Source: Acidimicrobiia bacterium (GTDB lineage: Bacteria > Actinomycetota > Acidimicrobiia > Acidimicrobiales > Bin134). Taken from it: a DNA stretch of 11,664 nucleotides. Shown here in pieces: positions 1 through 6,502 of the stretch. Numbering within the stretch: the stretch's first letter is position 1; each line of letters opens with the position of its first letter. The position numbers and the translations under genes were made by a program. The stretch is taken from positions 285 to 11,948 of the forward strand of contig VYDF01000262.1 of the NCBI GenBank assembly GCA_009843565.1, given 5' to 3'. The notes beneath the pieces are model-generated. The model was given only the letters and a program-made list of their open reading frames with translations. It searched no databases and was not told the DNA's origin.

Positions 1-63
1 GGCTTGGTCCTCGCCTGCGGCGACTGCGGTGAACGTGCCGCCTGGGCGGTCTGCCTGCGCGAC
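1..63 (-). pseudogene. in-frame RCC1-like continuation beyond the TAA stop
   Basis: Reading on past the TAA at 66-64 in the same frame gives 21 sense codons to the window edge, VAQADRPGGTFTAVAAGEDQ and one more alanine. The phrase FTAVAAG repeats YSAVAAG from before the stop with a period of 37 residues, and CWG-EK-stop-VAQAD lines up without a gap to the usual CWG-x-N-x-x-GQAD spacing of this repeat type. The piece therefore looks like the continuation of the upstream gene, separated only by one nonsense codon. It has no start of its own in view and runs out of the window. Confidence 0.5.
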
Positions 64-582
64 TTACTTCTCGCCCCAGCAGGTGATGGCTTGGTCGGTG
101 GCGATAGCACACGAATGTCCCCAGCCAGCCGCCACGGCGGAGTACGTCTCGTTGCCGGTGGGAATCGGCAAAGTTGGGTTCGGGTCGGTTTGGCAGCCGC
201 CTGGAACAAGTTGAGTATCGATCTCCAACTGGCAACGGTATGCGTTGAGAAGGTCTTCTTGGTTGGCGATAAGCATGTCCCGAGCGCTGATGTCTTGCTG
301 GGTGGGGTTACTAGGGGGTGAACCCGGTTGGGTAGGTCCCCTAGATGGCTGATTGTTGGCGCACCCACCGGGTACAGCGTGAACGTCGACGTTGAACAAG
401 CAGCGATAGACGTTGAGCAGGGTTTCCTGATTGGCGATGAGCTCGTCCCGCACCTCGATGTCTTGCAACGTGGCCGAAGGCTGGCTGGTGAGCTGGGCGT
501 CCGCAGGCATCGCGACTAGGGAGGTGACAAGCAAGGTCACGGCGATTCCCGCTGCCGCCGAGCGTCCTCGAACCGAGAACAT
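64..582 (-). CDS. secreted protein, two 34-residue Cys repeats plus truncated RCC1-like repeat
   Basis: This 172-residue protein has no function I can name. Residues 1-30 look like a Sec signal peptide: arginines in the n-region, a hydrophobic stretch AAGIAVTLLVTSLVAM, then a likely cleavage near ADAQ. Residues 41-74 and 97-130 are two copies of a repeat with the core ANQE-x-LLN-x-YRC and the end VPGGC, separated by a Pro/Gly/Ser-rich linker. Residues 147-172 (AVAAGWGHSCAIATD then ITCWG) match the start of an RCC1-like beta-propeller repeat. The frame then meets TAA but stays open beyond it in the same repeat pattern, so this is probably the N-terminal piece of a broken longer gene. The ATG at 582 is chosen; a GTG at 603 would add seven residues and also give a good signal peptide. 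Neither start has a clear ribosome binding site. It follows glmM by 64 bases with no visible terminator between. Confidence 0.6.
   Translation of the reverse strand: MFSVRGRSAAAGIAVTLLVTSLVAMPADAQLTSQPSATLQDIEVRDELIANQETLLNVYRCLFNVDVHAVPGGCANNQPSRGPTQPGSPPSNPTQQDISARDMLIANQEDLLNAYRCQLEIDTQLVPGGCQTDPNPTLPIPTGNETYSAVAAGWGHSCAIATDQAITCWGEK
193..294 (-). repeat. Cys-containing protein repeat, copy B
   Basis: This stretch encodes residues 97-130 of the secreted protein, from DISARDMLIANQE through YRC to VPGGC. It is the second copy of the 34-residue unit, starting 168 bases after copy A, with cysteines at 117 and 130. The first half, including ANQE-x-LLN-x-YRC, is the best conserved. Confidence 0.75.
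361..462 (-). repeat. Cys-containing protein repeat, copy A
   Basis: This stretch encodes residues 41-74 of the secreted protein, from DIEVRDELIANQE through YRC to VPGGC. It matches copy B at 22 of 34 positions with no gaps. The two cysteines (61 and 74) are conserved in both copies and could form a disulfide outside the cell; that is inference. Confidence 0.75.
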
Positions 583-646
583 TGCGCGGCGGCCAGTTTT
601 CACACCGGGAAACGTAGCACCGTTTATTTTTTCGGCACCAAGGGCC
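583..646 (-). other. glmM to secreted-protein spacer
   Basis: The 64 bases contain an A-rich run (GAAAAAATAAAC) but no stem-loop followed by a U-run, no clear promoter boxes and no strong ribosome binding site. The downstream gene could therefore be read through from glmM or have a promoter I cannot recognise. Confidence 0.4.
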
Positions 647-1957
647 TCATTGGTTGATCGCAGCGGCGACGTCGGCGGCGATGGAGTTGGCAATATGTGG
701 GGTTTCAGCTTCGACCATGATGCGGAGGACGGGCTCGGTGCCGGAGGGACGAACCAGAATTCGACCGTCTGAACCCAGCGTTTTCTCGGCGGCGGCGACC
801 GCGGCCGACAGGAGGTCTTCATCGATGGGGTCGGGACCGAGGGCCACGTTGTGGAGCACTTGGGGCATCTTGGTCATGGCTTCGGCGGCTAGTTCTCTCA
901 GCGGTAGGCCTCGGCGGGCGACTACCTCCAGAAGCTGCAAGGCGGTGAGCATGCCGTCGCCGGTGGTGGCCAGTGAGGGAAAGATGACATGGCCTGACTG
1001 CTCGCCGCCTAGCGCCCAATTCCCCTCCTGAAGTGCTGACCACACGTGGCGGTCTCCAACCGGAGTGGTGACCACGTGGATGCCCCGCTGGGCCATGGCC
1101 CGGTGGAAGCCCAGGTTGGTCATCACGGTGACCACCACGGTGTCGCCCAGCAGGCGCCCCTGCTCATGGCGGTCGGCGGCGCAGATAGCGATGATCTGAT
1201 CGCCGTCGACCAGCTCGCCGGTGTGGTCCACGGCCAACACCCGGTCGGCGTCACCGTCGAAAGCGAGGCCCAAGTCGGCGTTCTGCTTGCGAACAGCCTT
1301 GGCCACCGTTTCAGGTCGGGTAGATCCACAGCGGTGGTTGATATTGCGGCCATCGGGGGATGAGTTGATGACGGCAAGAGTCACATCGTGAGCTTGGATT
1401 GGCCCGGGGAGAACGCTGGTAGCTGACCCGTGGGCTGCGTCCACCACTACGCAGAGATCGCGTCCGTCGAAGTCAGCGGTATTGGCTACTGCTTGCTGAT
1501 AGTCCCGCAACAGTCCCGAGCCATCGGAGGTTCGCGGCGGAGCACCGAGTGCGGACACTGCGCTGTCGCTGGAATCGCCCAGGGTCGACTCCAAGGCGGC
1601 TTGGACCTCGTCGTCGAGTTTTCGACCATCTGGGCTGAATAGTTTGACGCCGTTGTCGTACCAAGGATTGTGAGATGCCGAGACCATGGCCCCCGGCGTC
1701 GAGGCCTGAGCCGCGGCCCAGGCCACTGCCGGGGTGGGGGCCACCCCCATGTCAATGGTGGAGACTCCGACCGAGCTGAAACCAGCAGCCAATGCTGCGG
1801 CGAATTCGGCGCTTGATTCTCGGGTATCACGCCCGACCACAACCGGGCCGATAGGGGAGAGCACTTCGGCCGCGGCCTGGGCCAGCCGGACCACGTCGTC
1901 GGGCAGGAGCTCTTCGTAGGCTCGACCTCGAACCCCGTCGGTTCCGAAGCGCAGCAC
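647..1957 (-). CDS. glmM: phosphoglucosamine mutase GlmM
   Basis: GlmM converts glucosamine-6-phosphate to glucosamine-1-phosphate in the cytoplasm, the step before GlmU in making UDP-GlcNAc for peptidoglycan. The 436-residue length is close to the usual 445 or so. All four active-site elements of the alpha-D-phosphohexomutase family are visible: the phosphoserine loop VSASHNP at 92-98 (Ser95 catalytic), the metal loop DGDADR at 234-239, the sugar loop GGEQSGH at 317-323, and the phosphate loop RPSGTEP at 403-409. The N-terminal FGTDGVRGR is also typical. The start is GTG, with GAGGG nine bases upstream. It lies 25 bases after rpsI, as in other actinobacteria, and is probably co-transcribed with rplM and rpsI. 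Confidence 0.97.
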   Translation of the reverse strand: MLRFGTDGVRGRAYEELLPDDVVRLAQAAAEVLSPIGPVVVGRDTRESSAEFAAALAAGFSSVGVSTIDMGVAPTPAVAWAAAQASTPGAMVSASHNPWYDNGVKLFSPDGRKLDDEVQAALESTLGDSSDSAVSALGAPPRTSDGSGLLRDYQQAVANTADFDGRDLCVVVDAAHGSATSVLPGPIQAHDVTLAVINSSPDGRNINHRCGSTRPETVAKAVRKQNADLGLAFDGDADRVLAVDHTGELVDGDQIIAICAADRHEQGRLLGDTVVVTVMTNLGFHRAMAQRGIHVVTTPVGDRHVWSALQEGNWALGGEQSGHVIFPSLATTGDGMLTALQLLEVVARRGLPLRELAAEAMTKMPQVLHNVALGPDPIDEDLLSAAVAAAEKTLGSDGRILVRPSGTEPVLRIMVEAETPHIANSIAADVAAAINQ

Positions 1958-1982
1958 TGGAATCAGCCCTCGGGGGTCTGTC

Positions 1983-2375
1983 TTAGCGCTTGGAGTACTG
2001 GGGCGCCTTGCGGGCTTTCTTCAAGCCGTACTTCTTGGATTCCTTCTTGCGATCGTCGCGGGTCAGGAATCCCTCCTGCTTGAGAACTTCCCTCATCTCA
2101 GGGTCTAGCGCCACTAGCGCCCGGGAGATGCCCAGTCGCAGAGCTCCGGCCTGGCCGTTGGCTCCGCCGCCGTGCATGTTCACATCTATGTCGTAGATCT
2201 CGGCGGTGTTGGTAACTCGGAGGGGAGCCATAAACGCCATCCGGTGGCTCCGGGAGGGGAAGTAGTCCTCAGCTTGGCGTCCGTTGACGGTAACTTGCCC
2301 GGTGCCGGGGCGAAGGCGGACGCGGGCGACTGCTCGTTTGCGGCGTCCAGTGGCCTGGGTCAGAGGGGCGGACAT
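1983..2375 (-). CDS. rpsI: 30S ribosomal protein S9
   Basis: S9 binds 16S rRNA in the head of the 30S subunit, and its C-terminal tail reaches the P-site tRNA. The protein has 130 residues, the usual size. TGRRKRAVARV at 9-19, the glycine-rich GGGANGQAGA at 69-78, and the basic C-terminus ending APQYSKR with the terminal arginine are diagnostic. The ATG at 2375 overlaps the TGA of rplM by one base (TGATG) and has GGAG seven bases upstream. A TTG directly before it is also in frame but sits nearer the ribosome binding site and adds only one residue. Tight coupling to rplM ensures balanced synthesis of L13 and S9. Confidence 0.97.
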   Translation of the reverse strand: MSAPLTQATGRRKRAVARVRLRPGTGQVTVNGRQAEDYFPSRSHRMAFMAPLRVTNTAEIYDIDVNMHGGGANGQAGALRLGISRALVALDPEMREVLKQEGFLTRDDRKKESKKYGLKKARKAPQYSKR

Positions 2376-2833
2376 CAAGAGTCTCCGGTCTTGGATCGGG
2401 CCCCGGCGATCTCCAAAGGCTGGGGCTGCTGGGCTTGGTGAGGGTGGAGCGGCCCGGCGTAGACCTTGAGCTTGCGCAGCATCTGGCGACCGAGACGGTT
2501 CTTGGGGAGCATTCCTCGAACCGTTCGGCGCACGGCCTCAGCGGGCTGGGTTTCCAGCAGGTGCCCGTAGCTGGTCTGGCGCAGACCGCCGGGATAGCCG
2601 GAGTGGCGATACACCTGCTTGTCGGTGGTCTTGCTTCCGGTGAGCACCACCTTGTCGGCGTTCACGATGATCACATGGTCGCCGGTGTCGAGGTGGGGTG
2701 TGAAGCCGGGCTTGTGCTTGCCGCGCAGCACGCTGGCCACCTCGGTGGCCATACGGCCGAGGATGAGCCCCTCGGCATCCACGACGTGCCACGCGCGTTC
2801 GATGTCTTTGATTTTCGGCGTGTAGGTGGGCAT
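2375..2833 (-). CDS. rplM: 50S ribosomal protein L13
   Basis: L13 is an early-assembly protein of the large subunit that binds 23S rRNA. The 152 residues include the family signature around 105-132 (VRGMLPKNRLGRQMLR, then KVYAGPLHPH). The opening MPTYTPK with RAWHVVDAEGLILGRMAT is typical of actinobacterial L13. The frame is open upstream to 2953, but ATG 2833 is chosen because AAGGA lies about eight bases before it and homology begins there. The last dozen residues, after QPQPLEI, look like a poorly conserved tail. It is the first gene of an rplM-rpsI-glmM unit with its own candidate promoter in the 92-base spacer upstream. Confidence 0.97.
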   Translation of the reverse strand: MPTYTPKIKDIERAWHVVDAEGLILGRMATEVASVLRGKHKPGFTPHLDTGDHVIIVNADKVVLTGSKTTDKQVYRHSGYPGGLRQTSYGHLLETQPAEAVRRTVRGMLPKNRLGRQMLRKLKVYAGPLHPHQAQQPQPLEIAGARSKTGDS

Positions 2834-2866
2834 CGGCTTTCCTTCGGACGCGATCCCGGAAGAGCA

Positions 2867-2896
2867 ATGATACGGCCCCAATTGGGGGAGTGACAA
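2867..2896 (-). promoter_or_regulatory. candidate sigma-70 type promoter for rplM-rpsI-glmM
   Basis: On the minus strand TTGTCA (2896-2891) and TATCAT (2872-2867) each match the -35 and -10 consensus at five of six positions. They are 18 bases apart. Transcription would start near 2860, giving a leader of about 27 bases that includes the rplM ribosome binding site. The position in the largest spacer of the window, between truA and rplM, fits a new transcription unit. No start-site data were available, so this is a pattern-based call. Confidence 0.55.
2876..2887. repeat. perfect 12-base palindrome CCCCAATTGGGG in promoter spacer
   Basis: The palindrome CCCCAATTGGGG sits exactly in the middle of the 18-base spacer between the candidate -35 and -10 boxes, with three bases on each side. 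That placement suits an operator for a dimeric regulator acting on the promoter. It has no loop and no following U-run, so it is not a terminator. It could still be chance in GC-rich DNA. Confidence 0.5.
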
Positions 2897-2925
2897 CTGC
2901 CCCAGCGGGTGTTGTGGCAACAGCC

Positions 2926-3675
2926 TCACGAATAGGACACCGACCATAGGCACAGGCCGTGGGGTGGGGCCAGGTTGCCGACGGCAGAGCGATCACGGGC
3001 GGCCAGGATGGCGGCCATGGCCTCGGGAGGGCGACGGCCGGCGCCTATTTCCACCAGGGCGCCGGTGATGGAGCGAACCATCTGGTGGCAGAAAGAGGAG
3101 GCCTCGATCTCGAAGCACAGCAGATTTGGATCGTCTGAGTGCCAACCGGCCCGGTTTACGACGCGCACCCGGGACTTCTCGGTCCCGTCGGCAGCGTGCT
3201 GTCGGCGGCAAAACGAAGCGAAGTCGTGCTCGCCCACAACAGCGGCGGCGGCGGCATTCATCTTGTCGACGTCCAGGGGATAGGGGTAATGCCAAGCAGT
3301 GGCGGCCAAGAACGGATCGGGCACGTCCCGATTCAGAATTGTGTAGCGATAGGCACGGCTGGTGGCATCGAATCGCGCATCGAAGCCCTCGGGAGCGGCC
3401 TCCAGGGCTCGGACCACGATGGTCGGGCCCAGCATGCGGTTCACCGCGGTGCGGACGCGGAGAAGGTCGGCATCTTCAGGGGCGTCGAAGCTCACTATCT
3501 GCCCCCACGCATGGACTCCGGTGTCGGTTCGGCCTGCGCAGGTCAGCTCAATGGACTGCCGCAGGCACTTGGTGAGGGCCTCGGTGAGGTCGCCGCCGAT
3601 GGTGCGGACGCCCATGTTGACGGCGAATCCGTGGTACGACCCTCCGTCGTAGGCGACCGTTGCTCGAACCCGCAC
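2926..3675 (-). CDS. truA: tRNA pseudouridine(38-40) synthase TruA
   Basis: TruA isomerises uridines 38, 39 and 40 in the anticodon arm of many tRNAs to pseudouridine. The 249-residue protein carries the catalytic motif AGRTDTGVHA with Asp51, the second family motif RFDATSRAYRY at 101-111, and the C-terminal motifs FCHQMVRSITGALVEIGAG (195-213) and APPHGLCLW (236-244). Length and order are normal. The N-terminal segment YHGFA-x-N replaces the WQ seen in many homologues. The start is GTG at 3675, 15 bases after the rplQ stop; the ribosome binding site is weak, so translation may depend on coupling to rplQ. Its place after rplQ is common in actinobacteria and firmicutes. Confidence 0.96.
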   Translation of the reverse strand: MRVRATVAYDGGSYHGFAVNMGVRTIGGDLTEALTKCLRQSIELTCAGRTDTGVHAWGQIVSFDAPEDADLLRVRTAVNRMLGPTIVVRALEAAPEGFDARFDATSRAYRYTILNRDVPDPFLAATAWHYPYPLDVDKMNAAAAAVVGEHDFASFCRRQHAADGTEKSRVRVVNRAGWHSDDPNLLCFEIEASSFCHQMVRSITGALVEIGAGRRPPEAMAAILAARDRSAVGNLAPPHGLCLWSVSYS

Positions 3676-3690
3676 GGCCGCTCGGTGTTG

Positions 3691-4044
3691 CTAGACCAGC
3701 TCGATGCGGGCCATAGGGGCGTTGTCGCCGTAGCGGGGTCCCAGCTTGAGAATACGGGTGTATCCGCCGGGCCGGTTGGCATAGCGGGGGCCGATGTCCA
3801 CTATGAGCTTGTCGGCGATCTCCGGGTCTCCCAGGTGGGCCAGGATCTGGCGGTGGTTGTGCTGGCCGCCCTTCTTGGCCTTGGTGATGAGCTTCTCAGC
3901 GACCGGGCGCATGGCCTTGGCCTTGGCCTCGGTTGTGGTGATGGCCTCGGCCGCGATCAGCGAGGCAACCAAATTGGCCATCATCAGCTTCTGGTGTTGC
4001 GAGCTGCCGCCGAAGCGGCGTCCTTTGCGTGGTTGTCCGGGCAT
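3691..4044 (-). CDS. rplQ: 50S ribosomal protein L17
   Basis: L17 is a large-subunit protein near the exit of the peptide tunnel. The 117 residues match bacterial L17 along their length, with the opening MPGQPRKGRRFGG, an N-terminal half around QHQKLMMANLVASLI, TTEAKAKAMRPVAEKLI, and the C-terminal block GGYTRILKLGPRYGDNAPMA. The frame continues upstream into rpoA, but homology begins at ATG 4044. The gene starts 13 bases after the rpoA stop. The ribosome binding site is poor (GAAACC), in keeping with coupling to rpoA. The rpoA-rplQ pair is nearly universal in bacteria. Confidence 0.96.
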   Translation of the reverse strand: MPGQPRKGRRFGGSSQHQKLMMANLVASLIAAEAITTTEAKAKAMRPVAEKLITKAKKGGQHNHRQILAHLGDPEIADKLIVDIGPRYANRPGGYTRILKLGPRYGDNAPMARIELV

Positions 4045-4057
4045 GGTGGTTTCTGTA

Positions 4058-4999
4058 CTACGAGCGGGGACCGGCGAGGGTGAGACCTCGCTCGTCCAGT
4101 TTCTCGTTGACCTCGTCCAGCGACTTCTGACCAAAGTTGGTAATGGCCAGCAACTCGTCCTCGGTGCGGGCCAGCAACTCGCCGATCATGTTGATCTGGG
4201 CTCGCTTGAGGCAGTTGCGGGGACGTTCGGAGAGCTCCAGGTCTTCGATGGGCAGATCCAAGTCGGGGGCGCCGGCCAGAGCACTGCCCGCTTCCGCCAT
4301 GCCCAGCCCCTGGGGCTCGTCGCTCATCTCTTCCACCAACTGAACCAGGGTCCGCAGGGTGGCACCGGCTGAGGCCAGCGCTTCTTGAGGGGTGATGGAG
4401 CTGTCGGTCTCGATGTCCAGCACCAAGCGGTCGAACTCAGTGGACTGCTCCACTCGGGTGGGCTCAACGTTGTAGGTGACCCGGCGCACCGGGGAGAAGA
4501 TGGAGTCGATGGGAATGACGCCGATGGTGGAGTCTTCCTTGTTGGTCTCGGCCGACACGTAGCCCCGTCCCTGGGAGACGGTGATGTCCATGGCCAAGCG
4601 GGCCTTGTCGTTCAGCCGGGCGATGACCAGATCGGGGTTGAGCACTTCGACGTCGGGGTTGACGGCCAGGTTCGCCCCGGACAACTCGCCAGGGCCACGC
4701 TGGTCGATGCGGAGCTCCACTGGCTCTTCGCTGTAGCACCGGAGGACGAGGTCCTTCAGGTTCAAGATGATGTCGGTCACGTCCTCAGCCACACCGTTGA
4801 TGGTGTCGAACTCGTGGAGGGCGTCGTCGAAGCGCACCCGGATCACTGCCGCCCCGGGGATCGACGACAGCAGTGCCCGGCGCAGGGAATTGCCCAGGGT
4901 GTGTCCGAATCCAGGCTCCAGTGGGCCGATGGCGAACTTCTGGCGGTTGTCTTCCGGCTCGGTAACGGACTCCACGGTGGGTCGTTGCATTACCAGCAT
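4058..4999 (-). CDS. rpoA: DNA-directed RNA polymerase subunit alpha
   Basis: The alpha subunit dimerises to nucleate RNA polymerase assembly, and its C-terminal domain touches upstream promoter DNA and activators. The protein is 313 residues, normal for actinobacteria. The N-terminal assembly domain (about 1-230) has the diagnostic LEPGFGHTLGNSLRRALLSSIPGAAV at 27-52. An acidic linker (about 235-255) leads to the helix-hairpin C-terminal domain, with ERPRNCLKRAQI at 258-269 keeping the Arg, Asn, Cys, Leu, Lys pattern of the UP-element contact surface. ATG 4999 is chosen over the Met at residue 4 because AAGGGAG lies about nine bases upstream and MLVMQRPT matches the family start. The 79-base spacer before it is unusually AT-rich. 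Confidence 0.98.
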   Translation of the reverse strand: MLVMQRPTVESVTEPEDNRQKFAIGPLEPGFGHTLGNSLRRALLSSIPGAAVIRVRFDDALHEFDTINGVAEDVTDIILNLKDLVLRCYSEEPVELRIDQRGPGELSGANLAVNPDVEVLNPDLVIARLNDKARLAMDITVSQGRGYVSAETNKEDSTIGVIPIDSIFSPVRRVTYNVEPTRVEQSTEFDRLVLDIETDSSITPQEALASAGATLRTLVQLVEEMSDEPQGLGMAEAGSALAGAPDLDLPIEDLELSERPRNCLKRAQINMIGELLARTEDELLAITNFGQKSLDEVNEKLDERGLTLAGPRS

Positions 5000-5013
5000 G
5001 TTCCGGCTCCCTT

Positions 5014-5066
5014 AGTTCTTGAACTTGAAATGGTGATGTTCAACTTGGTCAGTTCTAGGAATGGTG
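5014..5066. repeat. imperfect direct repeat in the rpsD-rpoA spacer
   Basis: On the plus strand AGTTCTAGGAATGGTG (5051-5066) matches 5014-5035, which begins AGTTCT and ends TGAAATGGTG, once a six-base insert TGAACT is removed; 14 of 16 bases agree. Both copies are followed by a T-rich stretch ending TTGG. The insert with its flank makes the inverted repeat AGTTC-TT-GAACT (5014-5025). This spacer is clearly richer in A+T than the genes on either side. A role in rpoA expression is possible but not shown. Confidence 0.4.
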
Positions 5067-5078
5067 GTTTGTTTTGGC

Positions 5079-5696
5079 TTACTTGCTGTAGAGCTCGACA
5101 ATGAGTTGCTCTCTCACGGGCACATCGATCTGCTCGCGCAGCGGGACGTCTCGCACGGTGGCCTCGAGGCCGTCGTCGCTTCGGCTCAGCCAGGCGGGCG
5201 GAGTGCGGTCGAGCACATCCAGGTTCCACGTCACCACGATCATCTCCTTGGCCTTGTCCCGCAGCGACAGCACGTCGTCCTTGCGGAGCCGATAGCTGGG
5301 GATGTCGACCCGGCGGCCGTTCACGTTGATGTGGCCGTGAGAGACGAACTGGCGGGCTTGGGGTCGGGTGGCTGCCCAGCCCAGGCGGTACACCACGTTG
5401 TCGAGGCGCAGCTCCAAGAACCGCAGCATGTTCTCGCCGGTGACCCCCTTGTGGCGGGCCGCCTCCTTGAAGATATTGCGGAACTGGCGCTCGTTGAGGC
5501 CGTAGGTGTACCTGGCCTTCTGCTTCTCTTGAAGCTGGAGCAGATACTCGGATACGTTTCCCCGGCGCCGGGACCTTCCGTGTTCGCCGGGGGGATATGG
5601 GCGCCGCTCCAGAGCGATGGTCTCGCCCTTGGTGCCCCATACGTTCACGCCGAGTCGCCGGGATACCCGTGATCGCGGGCCGGTGTAGCGCGACAT
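5079..5696 (-). CDS. rpsD: 30S ribosomal protein S4
   Basis: S4 is a primary 16S rRNA binder that starts 30S body assembly; in several bacteria it also represses its own operon. The 205-residue protein opens MSRYTGPRSRVSRRLG, has the conserved RRPYPPGEHG (31-40) and EYLLQLQEKQKARYTYG (50-66), and an S4 RNA-binding fold at about 93-156 including SHGHINVNGRRVDIPSYRL. The N-terminal region contains no cysteines, so this is the zinc-free type, as in mycobacteria. ATG 5696 follows the rpsK TGA by a single base, with GGAGGG about eight bases upstream inside rpsK, which indicates coupled translation. Confidence 0.98.
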   Translation of the reverse strand: MSRYTGPRSRVSRRLGVNVWGTKGETIALERRPYPPGEHGRSRRRGNVSEYLLQLQEKQKARYTYGLNERQFRNIFKEAARHKGVTGENMLRFLELRLDNVVYRLGWAATRPQARQFVSHGHINVNGRRVDIPSYRLRKDDVLSLRDKAKEMIVVTWNLDVLDRTPPAWLSRSDDGLEATVRDVPLREQIDVPVREQLIVELYSK

Positions 5697-5697
5697 G

Positions 5698-6096
5698 TCA
5701 GACCCTCCGCCGCTTGGCCGGTCGGCAACCGTTGTGGGGAATGGGGGTGACGTCTTTGATCCCGGTTATCTCGATGCCCACTCCTTGAAGCGAGCGGATA
5801 GCGGTTTCGCGGCCCGAGCCCGGCCCGCGGACCTCCACGTCTACTTTCCGTATGCCGTGCTCCATGGCCTTGCGACCGGCCTGCTCGGCGGCCATCTGGG
5901 CGGCGAACGGGGTGGACTTGCGAGACCCCTTGAATCCGACATTGCCAGCTGAAGCCCAAGAGAGGACGTTGCCCTGTTGGTCGGCAATGGTCACGATGGT
6001 GTTGTTGAAGGAGCTCTTGATGTGAGCCACCCCGTAGGAGATGTTCTTGCGCTCCCGGCGGCGGGGCCGACGCCCTCCGGCTGATGGCTTGGCCAT
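5698..6096 (-). CDS. rpsK: 30S ribosomal protein S11
   Basis: S11 forms part of the platform of the small subunit near the Shine-Dalgarno pairing site. The 132 residues show a basic N-terminal extension (MAKPSAGGRRPRRRERKN), then GVAHIKSSFNNTIVTI, the WASAGNVGFKGSRKSTPFAAQ core, and the C-terminal signature VTPIPHNGCRPAKRRRV. ATG 6096 has AAGGG about eleven bases upstream. The gene begins 22 bases after rpsM and ends one base before rpsD, in the usual alpha-operon order rpsM-rpsK-rpsD-rpoA-rplQ. Confidence 0.98.
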   Translation of the reverse strand: MAKPSAGGRRPRRRERKNISYGVAHIKSSFNNTIVTIADQQGNVLSWASAGNVGFKGSRKSTPFAAQMAAEQAGRKAMEHGIRKVDVEVRGPGSGRETAIRSLQGVGIEITGIKDVTPIPHNGCRPAKRRRV

Positions 6097-6118
6097 TAGC
6101 GAATGATCCCTTCTCGTC

Positions 6119-6499
6119 TCACTTCTTCATCACCTTCTTCTTTCCGGCGACCGTCTTCTTCGGCCCCTTGCGGGTCCGAGCATTGGTATGGGTGCGCTGG
6201 CCGCGCACGGGGAGTCCCCGGCGATGGCGCAGACCCTGATAGCAGCCGATCTCCATCTTGCGCTTGACGTCTTGGCTGGTCTCCCGGCGGAGGTCGCCCT
6301 CCACCCGCAGGCTGCCCTCGATGTAGTTGCGCAGTCGGGCCACCTCTTCATCGGTGAGGTCGCGAAGTCGGGTGCTCTCGTTGATATCGGTCTCAGAGCA
6401 AACCTGGCGGGCCAAAGACGGCCCGATGCCGTAGATGTAGGTCAGCGAGACCACGGTGCGCTTCTCTCGCGGGATGTCGACGCCGGCGATACGGGCCAC
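6119..6499 (-). CDS. rpsM: 30S ribosomal protein S13
   Basis: S13 sits in the head of the small subunit and makes bridges to the large subunit and contacts with P-site tRNA. The 126 residues begin MARIAGVDIPREKR, continue with the helix-two-turn-helix region YIYGIGPSLAR, and have the conserved CYQGLRHRRGLPVRGQRTHTNARTRKGP block. The tail is lysine-rich (KKTVAGKKKVMKK). The start codon is GTG, three bases after the rpmJ stop, with the purine-rich AGGCAGGG just upstream inside rpmJ. It is the first gene of the classical alpha operon, but no separate promoter is visible here. Confidence 0.98.
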   Translation of the reverse strand: MARIAGVDIPREKRTVVSLTYIYGIGPSLARQVCSETDINESTRLRDLTDEEVARLRNYIEGSLRVEGDLRRETSQDVKRKMEIGCYQGLRHRRGLPVRGQRTHTNARTRKGPKKTVAGKKKVMKK

Positions 6500-6502
6500 A
6501 GA

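Noticed and set aside
64..66. Programmed read-through of the TAA in the RCC1-like gene
   Set aside because: TAA followed by G is generally an efficient stop, and no selenocysteine or other recoding context is visible; a nonsense mutation is the simpler reading.
583..822. N-terminal extension of the secreted protein back to 822 inside glmM
   Set aside because: It would overlap glmM by 176 bases, encodes a Pro/Ser/Arg-rich shadow of the glmM frame, and would bury the signal peptide 80 residues inside the protein.
2897..2920. Inverted repeat ACAAC...GTTGT after truA as a terminator
   Set aside because: The stem is short with an uneven inner part, and it is followed by CACTCCCCC rather than a run of U, so it does not look like an intrinsic terminator.
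2834..2953. Upstream extension of rplM to 2953
   Set aside because: It runs through the promoter region into truA; L13 homology and a ribosome binding site both place the start at 2833.
3139..4083. Long plus-strand open frame of 314 codons opposite truA and rplQ
   Set aside because: It is fully antisense to two well-supported conserved genes, has low-complexity Gly/Val/Asp/Leu composition typical of reverse frames in high-GC DNA, and shows no recognisable domain.
5000..5045. Promoter for rpoA with TTGAAC as the -35 box
   Set aside because: The -35 match is only four of six and no acceptable -10 lies 16-18 bases downstream; the start site would also fall on the ribosome binding site.
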